Assembly: GCF_020010925.1 (NCBI RefSeq)
Contig: NZ_JAGJBZ010000003.1
Span: 1,054,001-1,118,000, forward strand
Direction: 5' to 3'
Source of the DNA: Streptomyces griseiscabiei
GTDB taxonomy: Bacteria; Actinomycetota; Actinomycetes; Streptomycetales; Streptomycetaceae
Length of the DNA stretch: 64,000 nt
The first letter of the stretch is position 1; each line of letters opens with the position of its first letter. Below the pieces are notes generated by a model that was given only the letters and a program-made list of their open reading frames with translations, did no database searches and was not told where the DNA came from. Both the position numbers and the translations under genes were made by a program. Shown here piece after piece: positions 54,030-64,000 of the stretch.

Positions 54030-55478
54030 ATGTCAGCCGAGCCCCTCTCCCACGAGTCCACCGCCTTCCGTGCCGCCCTCGACGTGATCCGCGCCGTCGA
54101 GCCGCGCGTGGCCGACGCCATCGGCCAGGAGGTCTCCGACCAGCGCGAGATGCTCAAACTGATCGCCTCCGAGAACTACGCCTCCCCGGCCACGCTCCTG
54201 GCCATGGGCAACTGGTTCAGCGACAAGTACGCCGAGGGCACCGTCGGCCGCCGCTTCTACGCCGGCTGCCGCAACGTCGACACCGTCGAGTCGCTGGCGG
54301 CGGAGCACGCGCGCGAGCTCTTCGGCGCCCGGCACGCCTACGTCCAGCCGCACTCCGGGATCGACGCCAACCTCGTCGCCTTCTGGTCCGTCCTCGCCGA
54401 CCGGGTCGAGGTCCCCTTCCTGGCGAAGGCCGGCGCCCGCCAGGTCAACGACCTCACCGAGGCCGACTGGGCGGAACTGCGCCAGGCCTTCGGCAACCAG
54501 CGCATGCTCGGTATGTCCCTGGACGCCGGCGGCCACCTCACCCACGGCTTCCGCCCGAACATCTCCGGCAAGATGTTCGACCAGCGCTCCTACGGCACCG
54601 ACTCCGCCACCGGCCTCATCGACTACGAGGCCCTGCGCGCCTCCGCCCGTGACTTCAAGCCGCTGATCATCGTCGCCGGTTACTCCGCGTACCCCCGTCT
54701 GGTGAACTTCCGGATCATGCGCGAGATCGCCGACGAGGTCGGCGCCACGCTCATGGTGGACATGGCGCACTTCGCGGGCCTCGTCGCCGGCAAGGTCCTC
54801 ACCGGCGACTTCGACCCGGTGCCACACGCCCAGATCGTCACCACGACCACCCACAAGTCGCTGCGCGGCCCGCGCGGCGGCATGGTCCTGTGCGACGACT
54901 CCCTCAAGGACCAGGTCGACCGGGGCTGCCCGATGGTCCTCGGCGGCCCCCTCCCGCACGTCATGGCCGCCAAGGCCGTCGCCCTCGCCGAGGCCCGGCA
55001 GCCCGCCTTCCAGGACTACGCCCAGCGCATCGTCGACAACTCCCGGGCGCTCGCGGAAGGCCTGATGCGCCGGGGCGCCACCCTCGTCACCGGCGGCACC
55101 GACAACCACCTCAACCTGATCGACGTCGCCACCTCCTACGGTCTCACCGGCCGCCAGGCCGAGGCCGCGCTGCTCGACTCCGGCATCGTCACCAACCGCA
55201 ACGCCATCCCGGCCGACCCGAACGGCGCCTGGTACACCTCCGGCATCCGCATCGGCACGCCCGCGCTCACCACGCGTGGCCTCGGCACCGCCGAGATGGA
55301 CGAGGTCGCGGGCCTGATCGACCGGGTCCTGACCACCACCGAGGCCGGCACCACCAAGTCGGGCGCCCCCTCCAAGGCCCAGCACGTCCTCGACACGAAG
55401 GTCGCCGACGAGATCTCCCGCCGCGCCACCGACCTCGTCGCCGGCTTCCCCCTGTACCCGGAGATCGACCTCGGCTGA
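54030..55478 (+). CDS. glyA: Serine hydroxymethyltransferase
   Basis: A 482-residue PLP enzyme, somewhat longer than the 410-430 residue standard GlyA, as in the actinobacterial variant. The pattern [31 protein letters not shown] and the PLP Lys in [14 protein letters not shown] are clear. It converts serine + THF to glycine + 5,10-methylene-THF, supplying FolD and the purine pathway. ATG 54030 follows a GGAGG site. Expression should be set by the upstream ZTP riboswitch. A terminator follows. Confidence 0.95.
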   Translation: MSAEPLSHESTAFRAALDVIRAVEPRVADAIGQEVSDQREMLKLIASENYASPATLLAMGNWFSDKYAEGTVGRRFYAGCRNVDTVESLAAEHARELFGARHAYVQPHSGIDANLVAFWSVLADRVEVPFLAKAGARQVNDLTEADWAELRQAFGNQRMLGMSLDAGGHLTHGFRPNISGKMFDQRSYGTDSATGLIDYEALRASARDFKPLIIVAGYSAYPRLVNFRIMREIADEVGATLMVDMAHFAGLVAGKVLTGDFDPVPHAQIVTTTTHKSLRGPRGGMVLCDDSLKDQVDRGCPMVLGGPLPHVMAAKAVALAEARQPAFQDYAQRIVDNSRALAEGLMRRGATLVTGGTDNHLNLIDVATSYGLTGRQAEAALLDSGIVTNRNAIPADPNGAWYTSGIRIGTPALTTRGLGTAEMDEVAGLIDRVLTTTEAGTTKSGAPSKAQHVLDTKVADEISRRATDLVAGFPLYPEIDLG

Positions 55479-56927
<1,449 letters not shown>

Positions 56928-57144
56928 GCCGCACCACCTCTGCCCCCGAGCGCCCGATCGCACCACCGGTCGCACCACCGACAGCGCCGCACATCACTCC
57001 CGCTGCGCCTGCCCGGAACACCGCCGTGGCCGTACAGTCGATAGCCGGTGCGGTCGACGCGACCGGTGCGGTCGACGGCGGTGCGACGGGGCGCCGCCCA
57101 CAAGGACATACGACAACGCGCATGACACGACGACAGGAGACGAC

Positions 57145-57726
57145 GTGGGGACCGTAACGATCGGTGTGTCGATCGCGGTCCCGGAGCCCCACGGCAGCCA
57201 GCTCCAGGAGCGGCGCACGGGCTTCGGCGACGCCGCTGCTCACGGCATCCCCACGCATGTCACGCTGCTCCCGCCGACAGAGGTCGCGGACGTCGATCTG
57301 CCCGCGATCGAGGCGCATCTCGCCGAGGTCGCGGCGGCCGGCCGGCCCTTCCCGATGCGGCTGTCCGGCACCGGCACCTTCCGGCCCCTGTCACCCGTCG
57401 TGTTCGTCCGGGTCGTGGAGGGCGCCGAGGCCTGCACCTGGCTGCAGAAGCAGGTCCGGGACGCCTCGGGGCCGGTGGCGCGCGAGCTGAACTTCCCGTA
57501 CCACCCGCATGTCACCGTGGCGCACGGCATCGCCGAGGAGGCGATGGACCGGGCGTTCGAGGAACTGGCCGGGTACGAGGCCCAGTGGCCCTGCACCGGC
57601 TTCGCGCTGTACGAGCAAGGGCCCGACGGGGTCTGGCGGAAGCTGCGCGAGTTCACCTTCGGCGGGTCCGTCGTTCCGCCGCAGGCGGGGGCGCCCGTCG
57701 GGGACACGACCCTTCCGGCCCGGTGA
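57145..57726 (+). CDS. 2H phosphoesterase (2'-5' RNA ligase-like)
   Basis: A 193-residue protein of the 2H superfamily. The two catalytic HxT motifs are visible: H-V-T in GIPTHVTLLPPT (about 36-41) and H-V-T in YHPHVTVAHG (about 120-125). Such enzymes hydrolyse cyclic phosphodiesters at RNA ends or in small molecules. GTG 57145 has ACAGGAGAC upstream. It is followed within eight bases by the convergent DprE2 gene. Substrate unknown. Confidence 0.88.
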   Translation: MGTVTIGVSIAVPEPHGSQLQERRTGFGDAAAHGIPTHVTLLPPTEVADVDLPAIEAHLAEVAAAGRPFPMRLSGTGTFRPLSPVVFVRVVEGAEACTWLQKQVRDASGPVARELNFPYHPHVTVAHGIAEEAMDRAFEELAGYEAQWPCTGFALYEQGPDGVWRKLREFTFGGSVVPPQAGAPVGDTTLPAR

Positions 57727-57734
57727 CCCTCCCG

Positions 57735-58490
57735 CTACAGCGGCAGGCGGCGGAAGAGCGCCCGGGGGACATGCCTCAGGGCCGTCATCACCAGCCGCAG
57801 TGACCCCGGTACCCAGACCGTCTCCGAGCGGCGGCGCAGACCCAGCTCGATGGCGGTGGCGACCGCTTCCGGGGTCGTCGACAGGGGTGATTCCGGGCGG
57901 CCCGCGGTCATGCCGGTGCGGACGAAGCCGGGGCGGACCAGCATGACGTGGGCGCCGGTGCCGTGCAGCGCGTCGCCGAGGCCCTGGGTGAAGGTGTCGA
58001 GGCCGGCCTTGCTGGAGCCGTAGATGAAGTTGGAGCGGCGGGCCCGCTCGGCGGCCACGGACGACAGGACGACGAGCGAGCCGTGCCCCTGCGCCTGGAG
58101 GGCCCGCCCGCAGACCAGGGCGGAGGAGACGGCGCCCGTGTAGTTGGTCTGGGCGACGCGCGCGGCGGCCACCGGGTCGCGCTCGTCGTTCGCCTGGTCG
58201 CCGAGCACACCGAAGGCGAGCAGGACCATGTCGATGTCGCCCTCGGCGAAGACCTTGCCGAGGATCGCCTCGTGGGACTCGGAGTCGAGCGCGTCGAACG
58301 AGATGGTGTGGGTCTGCGCGCCCAGTCCGCGCAGATGGACGGCCGCGTTCTCCAGGTCCTGCGAGGGGCGCCCCGCCAGCCACACCGTGCGGGTCCGGCG
58401 GGCGATCAGCCGGCGGGCGGTGGCGAGCGCGATGTCCGACGTACCGCCGAGGATCAGCAGGGACTGGGGGGTGCCGAAGGCGTCCTTCAT
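57735..58490 (-). CDS. dprE2: Decaprenylphospho-ribose 2'-keto-reductase (DprE2-like SDR)
   Basis: A 251-residue short-chain dehydrogenase. NAD(P) motif LILGGTSDIALATARRL, catalytic Ser in VLSSVAAE, and Tyr-x3-Lys in IYGSSKAGLD. It closely follows the pattern of DprE2, which reduces the 2'-keto intermediate to decaprenylphosphoryl-arabinose. The ATG at 58490 has AGGAG upstream and lies 88 bases behind the DprE1 gene. With DprE1 and the divergent PAP2/UbiA genes it completes the pathway. Confidence 0.85.
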   Translation of the reverse strand: MKDAFGTPQSLLILGGTSDIALATARRLIARRTRTVWLAGRPSQDLENAAVHLRGLGAQTHTISFDALDSESHEAILGKVFAEGDIDMVLLAFGVLGDQANDERDPVAAARVAQTNYTGAVSSALVCGRALQAQGHGSLVVLSSVAAERARRSNFIYGSSKAGLDTFTQGLGDALHGTGAHVMLVRPGFVRTGMTAGRPESPLSTTPEAVATAIELGLRRRSETVWVPGSLRLVMTALRHVPRALFRRLPL

Positions 58491-58578
58491 GACAGCTCCT
58501 GGGTGTGGGGACAGGGGTTTGCGGTGTGTCCGGTGTGTCCGGTGGTCTTGCTCCGGCCGCCGCGGGCGCCGGGGGCCG

Positions 58579-59970
58579 TCATAGGCCGAGACGGCGGGCC
58601 AGGTCCGACACGAAGACCCCGCCCGGGTCCAACTCCCGGCGCAGCGCGCGGAATTCGGGCAGGCGGGGGTACATCGCGGCCAGCAGTTCGGGGTGCATCC
58701 GGGAGTCCTTCGCCAGGTAGACGCGGCCGGCGGCGGACGCGACCTCCTCGTCCAGCGTGTCCAGGAAGGCGCCGAGGCCGGGCAGACCCGCCGGGATGTC
58801 CAGGGCGAGGGTCCAGCCGGGCATCGGGAAGGACAGCCAGCCGGGATCGCCCTCGCCGAACCGCTTCAGGACGGCGAGGAAGGAGGGGCAGCGGCGCGCC
58901 GAGATCCGCTGCACGATCCGGCGCAGGGCCTCCTCGTGGCCGTGTCCGACGACGAACTGGTACTGGACGAAGCCGGAGCGGCCGTAGATCCGGTTCCAGT
59001 GCGGGACGCCGTCGAGGGGGTGGAAGAACGCGGGGATCCGCTGGAGTTCGCCGGTGCGGGCACGGGGCGCGCGGCGGTACCACAGCTCGTTGAAGAGGCG
59101 TACGCCCGTGCGGCCGAGGAGCCCGTCCGGGAGGTGCGCGGGGGCGGCCGGAAGCCGTGGGGTGCGGAACTCCAGTGGCCGTCCGAGGGGGCCGCGCGGC
59201 GCCTCCAGGGGCGCGTGGTCGCCTCGGGTCAGCACCGCGCGGCCGGTCGACGCGCCCCTGGCGAGGAGGTCGATCCAGGCGACGGAGTAACGGTAGTGGT
59301 GGTCGGTGGCCGTGAGGCGGGCGAGGAGGTCGTCGAGGTCGCGGGCGCGTTCGGTGTCGACGGACATCCAGGACGTCTCGACGGGCAGGAGCCGGACGGT
59401 CGCGGTGAGGACGACGCCGGTCAGGCCCATGCCGCCGGCCGTGGCGTCGAAGAGCGGGGTGCCGGGGACCACCGTGCGGATCGCGCCGTCGGCCGTCAGC
59501 AGGTCCAGGGACAGGACGTGCCGGGCGAACGACCCGGAGACATGGTGGTTCTTGCCGTGGATGTCGGCCGCGATGGCGCCGCCCACGGTCACCTGCCGGG
59601 TCCCGGGCGTCACCGGCACGAACCAGCCGAGGGGCAGCAGCACCTCCATCAGCCGGTGCAGCGAGACCCCCGCGTCGCACAGGACGGTGCCGCCGTCCGC
59701 GTCGATGGCGTGGATCCGGTCGAGACCCGTCATGTCGAGGACGGTCCCGCCCGCGTTCTGCGCCGCGTCCCCGTACGCCCGCCCGAGCCCCCGGGCGATC
59801 CCGCCGCGCGCCCCGCACGCCCGTACGGCTTCCGCTGCCTCGTCGTAGGTACGCGGGCGGAGCAGCCGGGCGGTGGTCGGGGCGGTGCGGCCCCAGCCGG
59901 TGACCGGGACCGGCCGGCCGGGGGCGGGGCGCGCGGGAGCCGGAGGGGCGGGGACGGCGTCGGCTGGCAT
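58579..59970 (-). CDS. dprE1: Decaprenylphospho-ribose 2'-oxidase (DprE1-like FAD enzyme)
   Basis: A 463-residue FAD-linked oxidoreductase of the VAO family. The FAD-binding signatures GLGRAYGDAAQNAGG and TPGTRQVTVGGAIAADIHGKNHH are present, and the C-terminal blocks YQFVVGHG, SFPMPGWTLALD and VYLAKDSRM match DprE1. The residue corresponding to the benzothiazinone-reactive Cys (WNICVD in M. tuberculosis) is Ala (WTLALD, near residue 389). ATG 59970 has no strong ribosome site and may be leaderless. It oxidises decaprenylphosphoryl-ribose at C2'. Confidence 0.85.
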   Translation of the reverse strand: MPADAVPAPPAPARPAPGRPVPVTGWGRTAPTTARLLRPRTYDEAAEAVRACGARGGIARGLGRAYGDAAQNAGGTVLDMTGLDRIHAIDADGGTVLCDAGVSLHRLMEVLLPLGWFVPVTPGTRQVTVGGAIAADIHGKNHHVSGSFARHVLSLDLLTADGAIRTVVPGTPLFDATAGGMGLTGVVLTATVRLLPVETSWMSVDTERARDLDDLLARLTATDHHYRYSVAWIDLLARGASTGRAVLTRGDHAPLEAPRGPLGRPLEFRTPRLPAAPAHLPDGLLGRTGVRLFNELWYRRAPRARTGELQRIPAFFHPLDGVPHWNRIYGRSGFVQYQFVVGHGHEEALRRIVQRISARRCPSFLAVLKRFGEGDPGWLSFPMPGWTLALDIPAGLPGLGAFLDTLDEEVASAAGRVYLAKDSRMHPELLAAMYPRLPEFRALRRELDPGGVFVSDLARRLGL

Positions 59971-60135
59971 GACCGCGACCGTATCGCCGCGTATGCGGAG
60001 GAGCCGGGCGCTTCGGTCCGGCCGCTCTGCCGCCTCACCGAAATGGGTGAGCCGTGGGCGATCGAAGGGTGATTAAGGGGATGTCGTTCAAGATTGCCGC
60101 AGTTCTCGGACGGCCGCCTAGAAGAGTGACGTGGC

Positions 60136-60741
60136 ATGGATGAAGGTGACGTCGTCGACGGTGTGCGCGGTCTGGACCGGCGGTTGCTCTCCGTGCTCCA
60201 CTCCCGTGCCGCCGACCCACGCGTGGCGACCGCCGCGCGGGGGCTGTCCTGGGTGGGGGAGCACGGTCTGCTGTGGCTCGCGGCGGGGCTGGCCGGGGCC
60301 GCCGTCGACCGGGAGCGGCGCGGGGTGTGGCTGCGCGGCACGGCCCTGACCGCCGGGGCGCACCTGGCCAGCATGGGCGTCAAACGGGTCGTACGGCGTC
60401 CCCGCCCCGCGCACGCCGCACCCCTCGCGTCCCGCGCGCTCGTCACACCTCCCGCGCCCCGCGCGCCCTTCGCCCCTCTCGCGCCCCTCGTCCGCACCGC
60501 CGGACGGCACTCCTTCCCCAGCTCGCACGCGAGTTCGGCCGCGGCGGCGGTCGCCGTCGTGGCCCACGGGGCTCTGGGCGCCCCGCTGCTGCTCCCCGTG
60601 GTCGCCCCGCTCGCCGCCGCGATGTGCCTCTCCCGGCTGGTGGCCGGTGTGCACTACCCGTCGGACGTGGCGGCGGGCGTGGCCCTCGGCGCGCTCACGG
60701 CGCGGCTCGGCGCACGCTGGGTGGTGAACGGTCGTGGCTGA
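60136..60741 (+). CDS. PAP2-family phosphatase (decaprenyl-phosphoribose-5-phosphatase-like)
   Basis: A 201-residue membrane phosphatase. The PAP2 motifs are complete: KRVVRRPRP, HSFPSSHASS and SRLVAGVHYPSDV. Several membrane helices flank them. An insertion of Ala/Pro repeats (APRAPFAPLAPLV) lies between the first two motifs. The ATG at 60136 is divergent from DprE1 and its stop overlaps the start of the UbiA gene, so it probably removes the 5-phosphate from decaprenylphosphoryl-5-phosphoribose (the Rv3807c step). Weak ribosome site. Confidence 0.85.
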   Translation: MDEGDVVDGVRGLDRRLLSVLHSRAADPRVATAARGLSWVGEHGLLWLAAGLAGAAVDRERRGVWLRGTALTAGAHLASMGVKRVVRRPRPAHAAPLASRALVTPPAPRAPFAPLAPLVRTAGRHSFPSSHASSAAAAVAVVAHGALGAPLLLPVVAPLAAAMCLSRLVAGVHYPSDVAAGVALGALTARLGARWVVNGRG

Positions 60742-61675
60742 GCGCACGGTGGTCCTGGAGCGCCGGGCCTTCCCCTGGCAGGTGCCCCCGAAGGCCGGTC
60801 TCGCCCGCGGCCTCCTCCGGGCCGCGCGCCCCCGCCAGTGGATCAAGAACCTTCTGGTGGTCGCCGCGCCCGCCGCCGCCGGGCAGTTGCTCACGCCCCG
60901 CGCCCTCACCCAACTCCCGCTCGTCTTCGCCCTCTTCACGGCCTGCTCCGCCGCCGTGTACCTCGTCAACGACGCCCGGGACGCCGAGGCGGACCGCGCG
61001 CACCCGGTCAAGCGCCACCGCCCGGTCGCCGCCGGACAGGTCCCCGTACCCGTCGCGTACGGCGTCGGCGGCGTCCTGGCCGTGCTCGCGCCGGTGGCCG
61101 CCGCCTGGCTCTGCCCGCCGTACGTCCCCGCGCTGCTGATCGCCTACCTCGGGCTCCAACTCGCCTACTGCGTCAGCCTCAAGCACGTCCTGGTCGTCGA
61201 TCTGGCGGTCGTCACCACCGGGTTCCTGATGCGGGCGATGATCGGCGGGCTCGCCCTGGGCATCCCGCTGTCGCGCTGGTTCCTGATCACCACCGGGTTC
61301 GGCGCGCTGTTCATGGTCGCGGCCAAGCGCTACTCCGAGGCCGTCCAGATGGCCGACCGGCCCGGCGCGACCCGGGCGCTGCTCACCGAGTACACGGCCG
61401 GATACCTGCGCTTCGTCTGGCAGCTGGCCGCCGGGGTCGCCGTCCTCGGCTACTGCCTCTGGGCCCTGGAGGAGGGCGGGGTGCCGAGCACCGGCGTCCT
61501 GCCCTGGCGTCAACTCTCCATGGTCGCCTTCGTCCTGGGGGTCCTGCGCTACGCCGTCTTCGCCGACCGGGGCACGGCGGGCGAGCCCGAGGACGTCGTC
61601 CTGCACGACCGCCCCCTCACCCTCGTCGTGGCGGCGTGGATGACGATGTACGCGGCAGCCGTGGCGGACTGGTGA
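60734..61675 (+). CDS. UbiA-type decaprenyl-phosphate phosphoribosyltransferase
   Basis: A 313-residue polytopic prenyl-acceptor transferase. The diphosphate/metal motif is NDARDAEADRAHPVKRHRP, the form found in Rv3806c, which joins PRPP to decaprenyl phosphate. About nine membrane helices follow. The GTG at 60734 overlaps the PAP2 gene by eight bases. With PAP2, DprE1 and DprE2 it makes decaprenylphosphoryl-arabinose, a sugar donor used for arabinan in mycobacteria. The acceptor in this organism is unknown. Confidence 0.88.
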   Translation: MAERTVVLERRAFPWQVPPKAGLARGLLRAARPRQWIKNLLVVAAPAAAGQLLTPRALTQLPLVFALFTACSAAVYLVNDARDAEADRAHPVKRHRPVAAGQVPVPVAYGVGGVLAVLAPVAAAWLCPPYVPALLIAYLGLQLAYCVSLKHVLVVDLAVVTTGFLMRAMIGGLALGIPLSRWFLITTGFGALFMVAAKRYSEAVQMADRPGATRALLTEYTAGYLRFVWQLAAGVAVLGYCLWALEEGGVPSTGVLPWRQLSMVAFVLGVLRYAVFADRGTAGEPEDVVLHDRPLTLVVAAWMTMYAAAVADW

Positions 61676-61834
61676 CAGCGCGGCCGGGGCGCCGACAGGT
61701 ATGACGGTCGAGACGCACGACCGCCGGGGAGCGGGTCCCGGGCCGGTCCGGGGGTATCCGGTATCGGTGTACCGGCTGCCGGCGTATCGGCCGTCGGTGT
61801 ATCGGTCGTCGACGAGTGGGGCAGAGTTCGGATC

Positions 61835-62698
61835 ATGGACTGGCTGAAAAAGCTCCCCGGGATCGGTCCCCTGGTGGAGCACCTGATGACCACGCACGCG
61901 TGGCGGTCGTACGAGCGGCTGGAGCGGGTGACGTGGACCCGGCTGGCCGCGGCGATGACCTTCATCAGCTTCCTGACGCTGTTCCCGCTGCTCACCGTGG
62001 CCGCCGCGATCACCGCGGCCACCCTGGGCAAGGACGGACAGCGGGACCTGGAGGACCGGCTCGCCGAGCAGGTGCCCGGCATCTCCGACCAGCTCGACAT
62101 CGCGGGCCTCGTCGACAACGCCGGAACGATCGGGATCATCGCCGGCGCGCTGCTGCTGTTCACCGGCATCGGCTGGGTGAGCGAGATGCGCGGCTGTCTG
62201 CGCGCGGTCTGGGAGAAGGAGGACCCCGACGAGAACTTCTTCCTCGCCAAGGCCAAGGACACGGGCGTCCTGGTCGGCCTCGGCGGCGCGGTCCTCGTCT
62301 CGCTGGCCGCCTCCACCTCCGCCTCGTGGGCCGTCGGCCGCTTCGCCGACCAGCTCGGCATCGACCGCGACGGCTGGGGCGGCATCCTGCTGCGCGTCGC
62401 CGCGTTCGCCGTCGCCGTCCTGGCCGACTTCCTGCTGCTCCTCTACGTCCTCACCCTGCTGCCCGGCGTCCAGCCGCCCCGCCGCCGCCTGATCGTCGCC
62501 GCCCTCATAGGAGCCATCGGCTTCGAACTCCTCAAGCTCCTCCTCAGCGGCTACATGCAGGGCATCGCCGCCAAGAGCATGTACGGAGCCTTCGGCGTCC
62601 CCATCGCCCTCCTCCTCTGGATCAACTTCACCACCAAGCTCCTGCTGTACTGCGCGTCCTGGACGGCGGAGGGCACCAAGGAGACCCCGGACGACTGA
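61835..62698 (+). CDS. YihY/BrkB family membrane protein
   Basis: A 287-residue protein of the YihY (formerly BrkB/RNase BN) family. It has about six membrane helices: 43-70, 102-118, 145-165, 180-210, 218-240 and 245-270. Conserved blocks are AAAMTFISFLTLFPLLTV, IGWVSEMRGCLRAVWEK and YGAFGVPIALLLWINFT. ATG 61835 follows a region with GTATCGG reiterations (61760-61805) and no strong ribosome site. The family probably transports or scrambles a substrate, but none is proved. It ends just before a degenerate repeat and the convergent carboxypeptidase gene. Confidence 0.88.
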   Translation: MDWLKKLPGIGPLVEHLMTTHAWRSYERLERVTWTRLAAAMTFISFLTLFPLLTVAAAITAATLGKDGQRDLEDRLAEQVPGISDQLDIAGLVDNAGTIGIIAGALLLFTGIGWVSEMRGCLRAVWEKEDPDENFFLAKAKDTGVLVGLGGAVLVSLAASTSASWAVGRFADQLGIDRDGWGGILLRVAAFAVAVLADFLLLLYVLTLLPGVQPPRRRLIVAALIGAIGFELLKLLLSGYMQGIAAKSMYGAFGVPIALLLWINFTTKLLLYCASWTAEGTKETPDD

Positions 62699-62745
62699 GG
62701 GGCGCGAGGAACGGCGCGACAAGCCACGACGAGACCCGCGCCCCG
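62695..62745. repeat. Degenerate copy of the 15.8-kb dispersed repeat
   Basis: GAGGGGCGCGAGGAACGGCG is a diverged form of CAGGGGCGCGGGGAACTGCG found in the right arm of the palindrome near 15.81 kb; the following AGCC-ACG-GACCCGC order is also kept. Only one arm remains. Confidence 0.5.
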
Positions 62746-62783
62746 CATCGGACACCGACCAGGCACCCCCTCCCCGGACCGCC

Positions 62784-64000
62784 CTACTTCTTCCCCCGCA
62801 GAGGCCACTTCCGGTTCACCAGGAACACCGCCCCGGCCACCAGCGCCAACACGCCCCCCATGACCCCCAGGGCAACCCCCACCCCGCCACCCCCGCCGGA
62901 GGCCCCCGCGGCGACGGACTTCCCGCCCGCCCCGCCGGAGGCCGACGCGGACGCCGTGGCCCCCGGCTGCGCGCTCGGCTCGTCGGCACCCCCACCGGAG
63001 GTGTCCGCGCCCTTGGGCGGCACCAGCTCACCCACCGGCGTCACCTTGCCCGCCGCCTTGAACCCCCAGTCGAGGAGGCTCGCGGTCTCCTTGTAGACCT
63101 GGTTGTGCTCCTGCTTCTCCGGATGCATGACGGTGACCAGGAGGACCCGGCCGTCGCGCTCGGCGACCCCGGTGAACGTGGCGCCCGCGTTCGTGGTGTT
63201 GCCGTTCTTCACACCCGCGATGCCCTGGTAGGAGTCGAGGCCGCTGTCCCCGGTGAGCAGCCGGTTGGTGTTCTGGATCTCGAAGGACGAGCGGCTCTTC
63301 TTGCCGTTCTTGCCCTTCTTCGTCTCGCCGGGGAATTTCGCCCGCACGGTGGAGCAGTACTCCCGGAAGTCCTTCTTCTGCAGCCCCGACCTGGCGATCA
63401 ATGTCAGGTCGTAGGCGGAGGACACCTGCCCCTTGGCGTCGTACCCGTCGGGGCTGACCGCGTTCGTGTCGAGGGCCTGGAGCTCCTCGGCGTGCGCGTT
63501 CATGTCCGCGACGGTCTGCTTCACCCCGCCGTTCATGGCCGACAGGACGTGTACCGCGTCATTGCCGGAGCGAAGGAAGACACCGAGCCACAGGTCGTGG
63601 ACGGTGTACGTCTCGTCCTCCTTTATGCCGACCATGCTGGAGCCCGAGCCGACGCCCGCCAGATCGGCGGGCACGACCTTGTGCTCGTCGTCCCTGTTGA
63701 ACTTCGGCAGCAGCGTGTCCGCGAACAGCATCTTCAGCGTGCTCGCGGGGGCCAGCCGCCAGTGCGCGTTGTGCGCGGCGAGCACCTCGCCCGACTCGGC
63801 GTCGGCGACGATCCAGGAGCGGGCGCTGATGCCCTTGGGCAGGACGGGCGCGTCGCTGCCGAGGCTGGCCTGGGTGCCGGGCTCGCCCAGCAGTTCGCCG
63901 CCGACGGTCGACATGTCCGCCGGGGGAGTCGCGGAGGGCGAGGTGCTCGGACTGGGCGACGGCTTCGCCGCGAAGGCCGGGGCGGCCGACAGCGCCGACA
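62784..64000 (-). CDS. D-alanyl-D-alanine carboxypeptidase (5' end outside the window)
   Basis: A type-I penicillin-binding protein of the DacA/DacC class. The frame is open to the window edge and continues upstream; the visible N-terminal residues (SALSAAPAFAAKPSPSPS) are the end of the signal peptide. Visible catalytic motifs: SxxK in APASTLKML, SxN in LRSGNDAVH and KTG-equivalent KNG in GVKNGNTTNAG. A Ser/Gly/Ala-rich linker and a C-terminal membrane helix (ALGVMGGVLALVAGAVFLV) with basic end anchor it. It trims terminal D-Ala from pentapeptide stems. Only about 405 codons are in this window. Confidence 0.93.
   Translation of the reverse strand, partial: SALSAAPAFAAKPSPSPSTSPSATPPADMSTVGGELLGEPGTQASLGSDAPVLPKGISARSWIVADAESGEVLAAHNAHWRLAPASTLKMLFADTLLPKFNRDDEHKVVPADLAGVGSGSSMVGIKEDETYTVHDLWLGVFLRSGNDAVHVLSAMNGGVKQTVADMNAHAEELQALDTNAVSPDGYDAKGQVSSAYDLTLIARSGLQKKDFREYCSTVRAKFPGETKKGKNGKKSRSSFEIQNTNRLLTGDSGLDSYQGIAGVKNGNTTNAGATFTGVAERDGRVLLVTVMHPEKQEHNQVYKETASLLDWGFKAAGKVTPVGELVPPKGADTSGGGADEPSAQPGATASASASGGAGGKSVAAGASGGGGGVGVALGVMGGVLALVAGAVFLVNRKWPLRGKK

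Noticed and set aside
51608..54157. An 849-codon frame antisense to the YgiC-like gene and MITE-like element B
   Set aside because: Shadow of the sense codon bias; it crosses a mobile element and two promoters.

Overview
This window is high-GC (roughly 70% or more) actinobacterial chromosome, almost certainly Streptomyces. The evidence is strong third-position GC bias, frequent GTG and occasional TTG starts, GTGA/ATGA stop-start overlaps, rare TTA codons confined to accessory genes, PspC/LiaF-type envelope signalling, NlpC/P60 and LytM hydrolases, and the order pcrA - sucCD - purNH - folD - mdh - glyA - trpS - D-Ala-D-Ala carboxypeptidase. From memory this resembles the core arm of S. coelicolor around SCO4797-SCO4847; I could not check that here. 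No rRNA, tRNA, CRISPR array, prophage or full-length insertion sequence is visible.

Layout. 1-5.4 kb: a DoxX protein, then a PspC/LiaF membrane protein diverging from a PspC-histidine kinase and LuxR-type regulator (an EsrISR/LiaFSR-like envelope-stress system). 5.4-13.3 kb: three secreted cell-wall hydrolase genes (two NlpC/P60, one LytM/M23) around pcrA; the second NlpC/P60 gene has a clear c-di-AMP (ydaO) riboswitch. 13.7-15.7 kb: a lipase and a free-standing B12-binding domain. 15.9-24.3 kb: a five-part gene set (DUF5691, SWIM zinc finger, MoxR AAA ATPase, DUF5682, VWA) resembling E. coli yehLMPQ, plus a coupled 54-codon reading frame. 24.3-28.2 kb: a repeat-rich exported protein and sucCD. 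28.2-34.8 kb: a membrane-anchored sigma-like protein, DUF6350 and purNH. 34.9-41.6 kb: an accessory patch with small secreted Cys-containing proteins, a lipoprotein, a TTA-containing ArsR-like regulator and an FHA-kinase operon. 41.9-48.6 kb: folD, DUF3017, two paralogous XRE membrane proteins and mdh. 48.7-57.7 kb: epoxide hydrolase/WYL pair, a ygiBC-like pair, glyA with a ZTP riboswitch, trpS and a 2H phosphoesterase. 57.7-62.7 kb: the four genes of decaprenylphosphoryl-arabinose synthesis, then YihY. 62.8 kb to the end: a D-Ala-D-Ala carboxypeptidase cut by the window edge.

Strongest observations. (1) The divergent SWIM/MoxR promoter region carries two exactly inverted TTGTCAGTG-N8-(TACCTT/CAGGGT) motifs, the form of the LexA-independent (PafBC, RecA-NDp) DNA-damage promoter. 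pcrA carries the same motif. This predicts that the poorly understood MoxR-VWA-SWIM set is a DNA-damage-response system. (2) Two MITE-like elements of about 200 bp with terminal inverted repeats each sit at a CTAG that contains the TAG stop codon of the upstream gene, and they share an internal repeat that also occurs, in frame, inside pcrA. (3) A complete DprE1/DprE2/PAP2/UbiA set is present in a genus not expected to make mycobacterial arabinogalactan, and its DprE1 has Ala where the benzothiazinone-reactive Cys normally lies.
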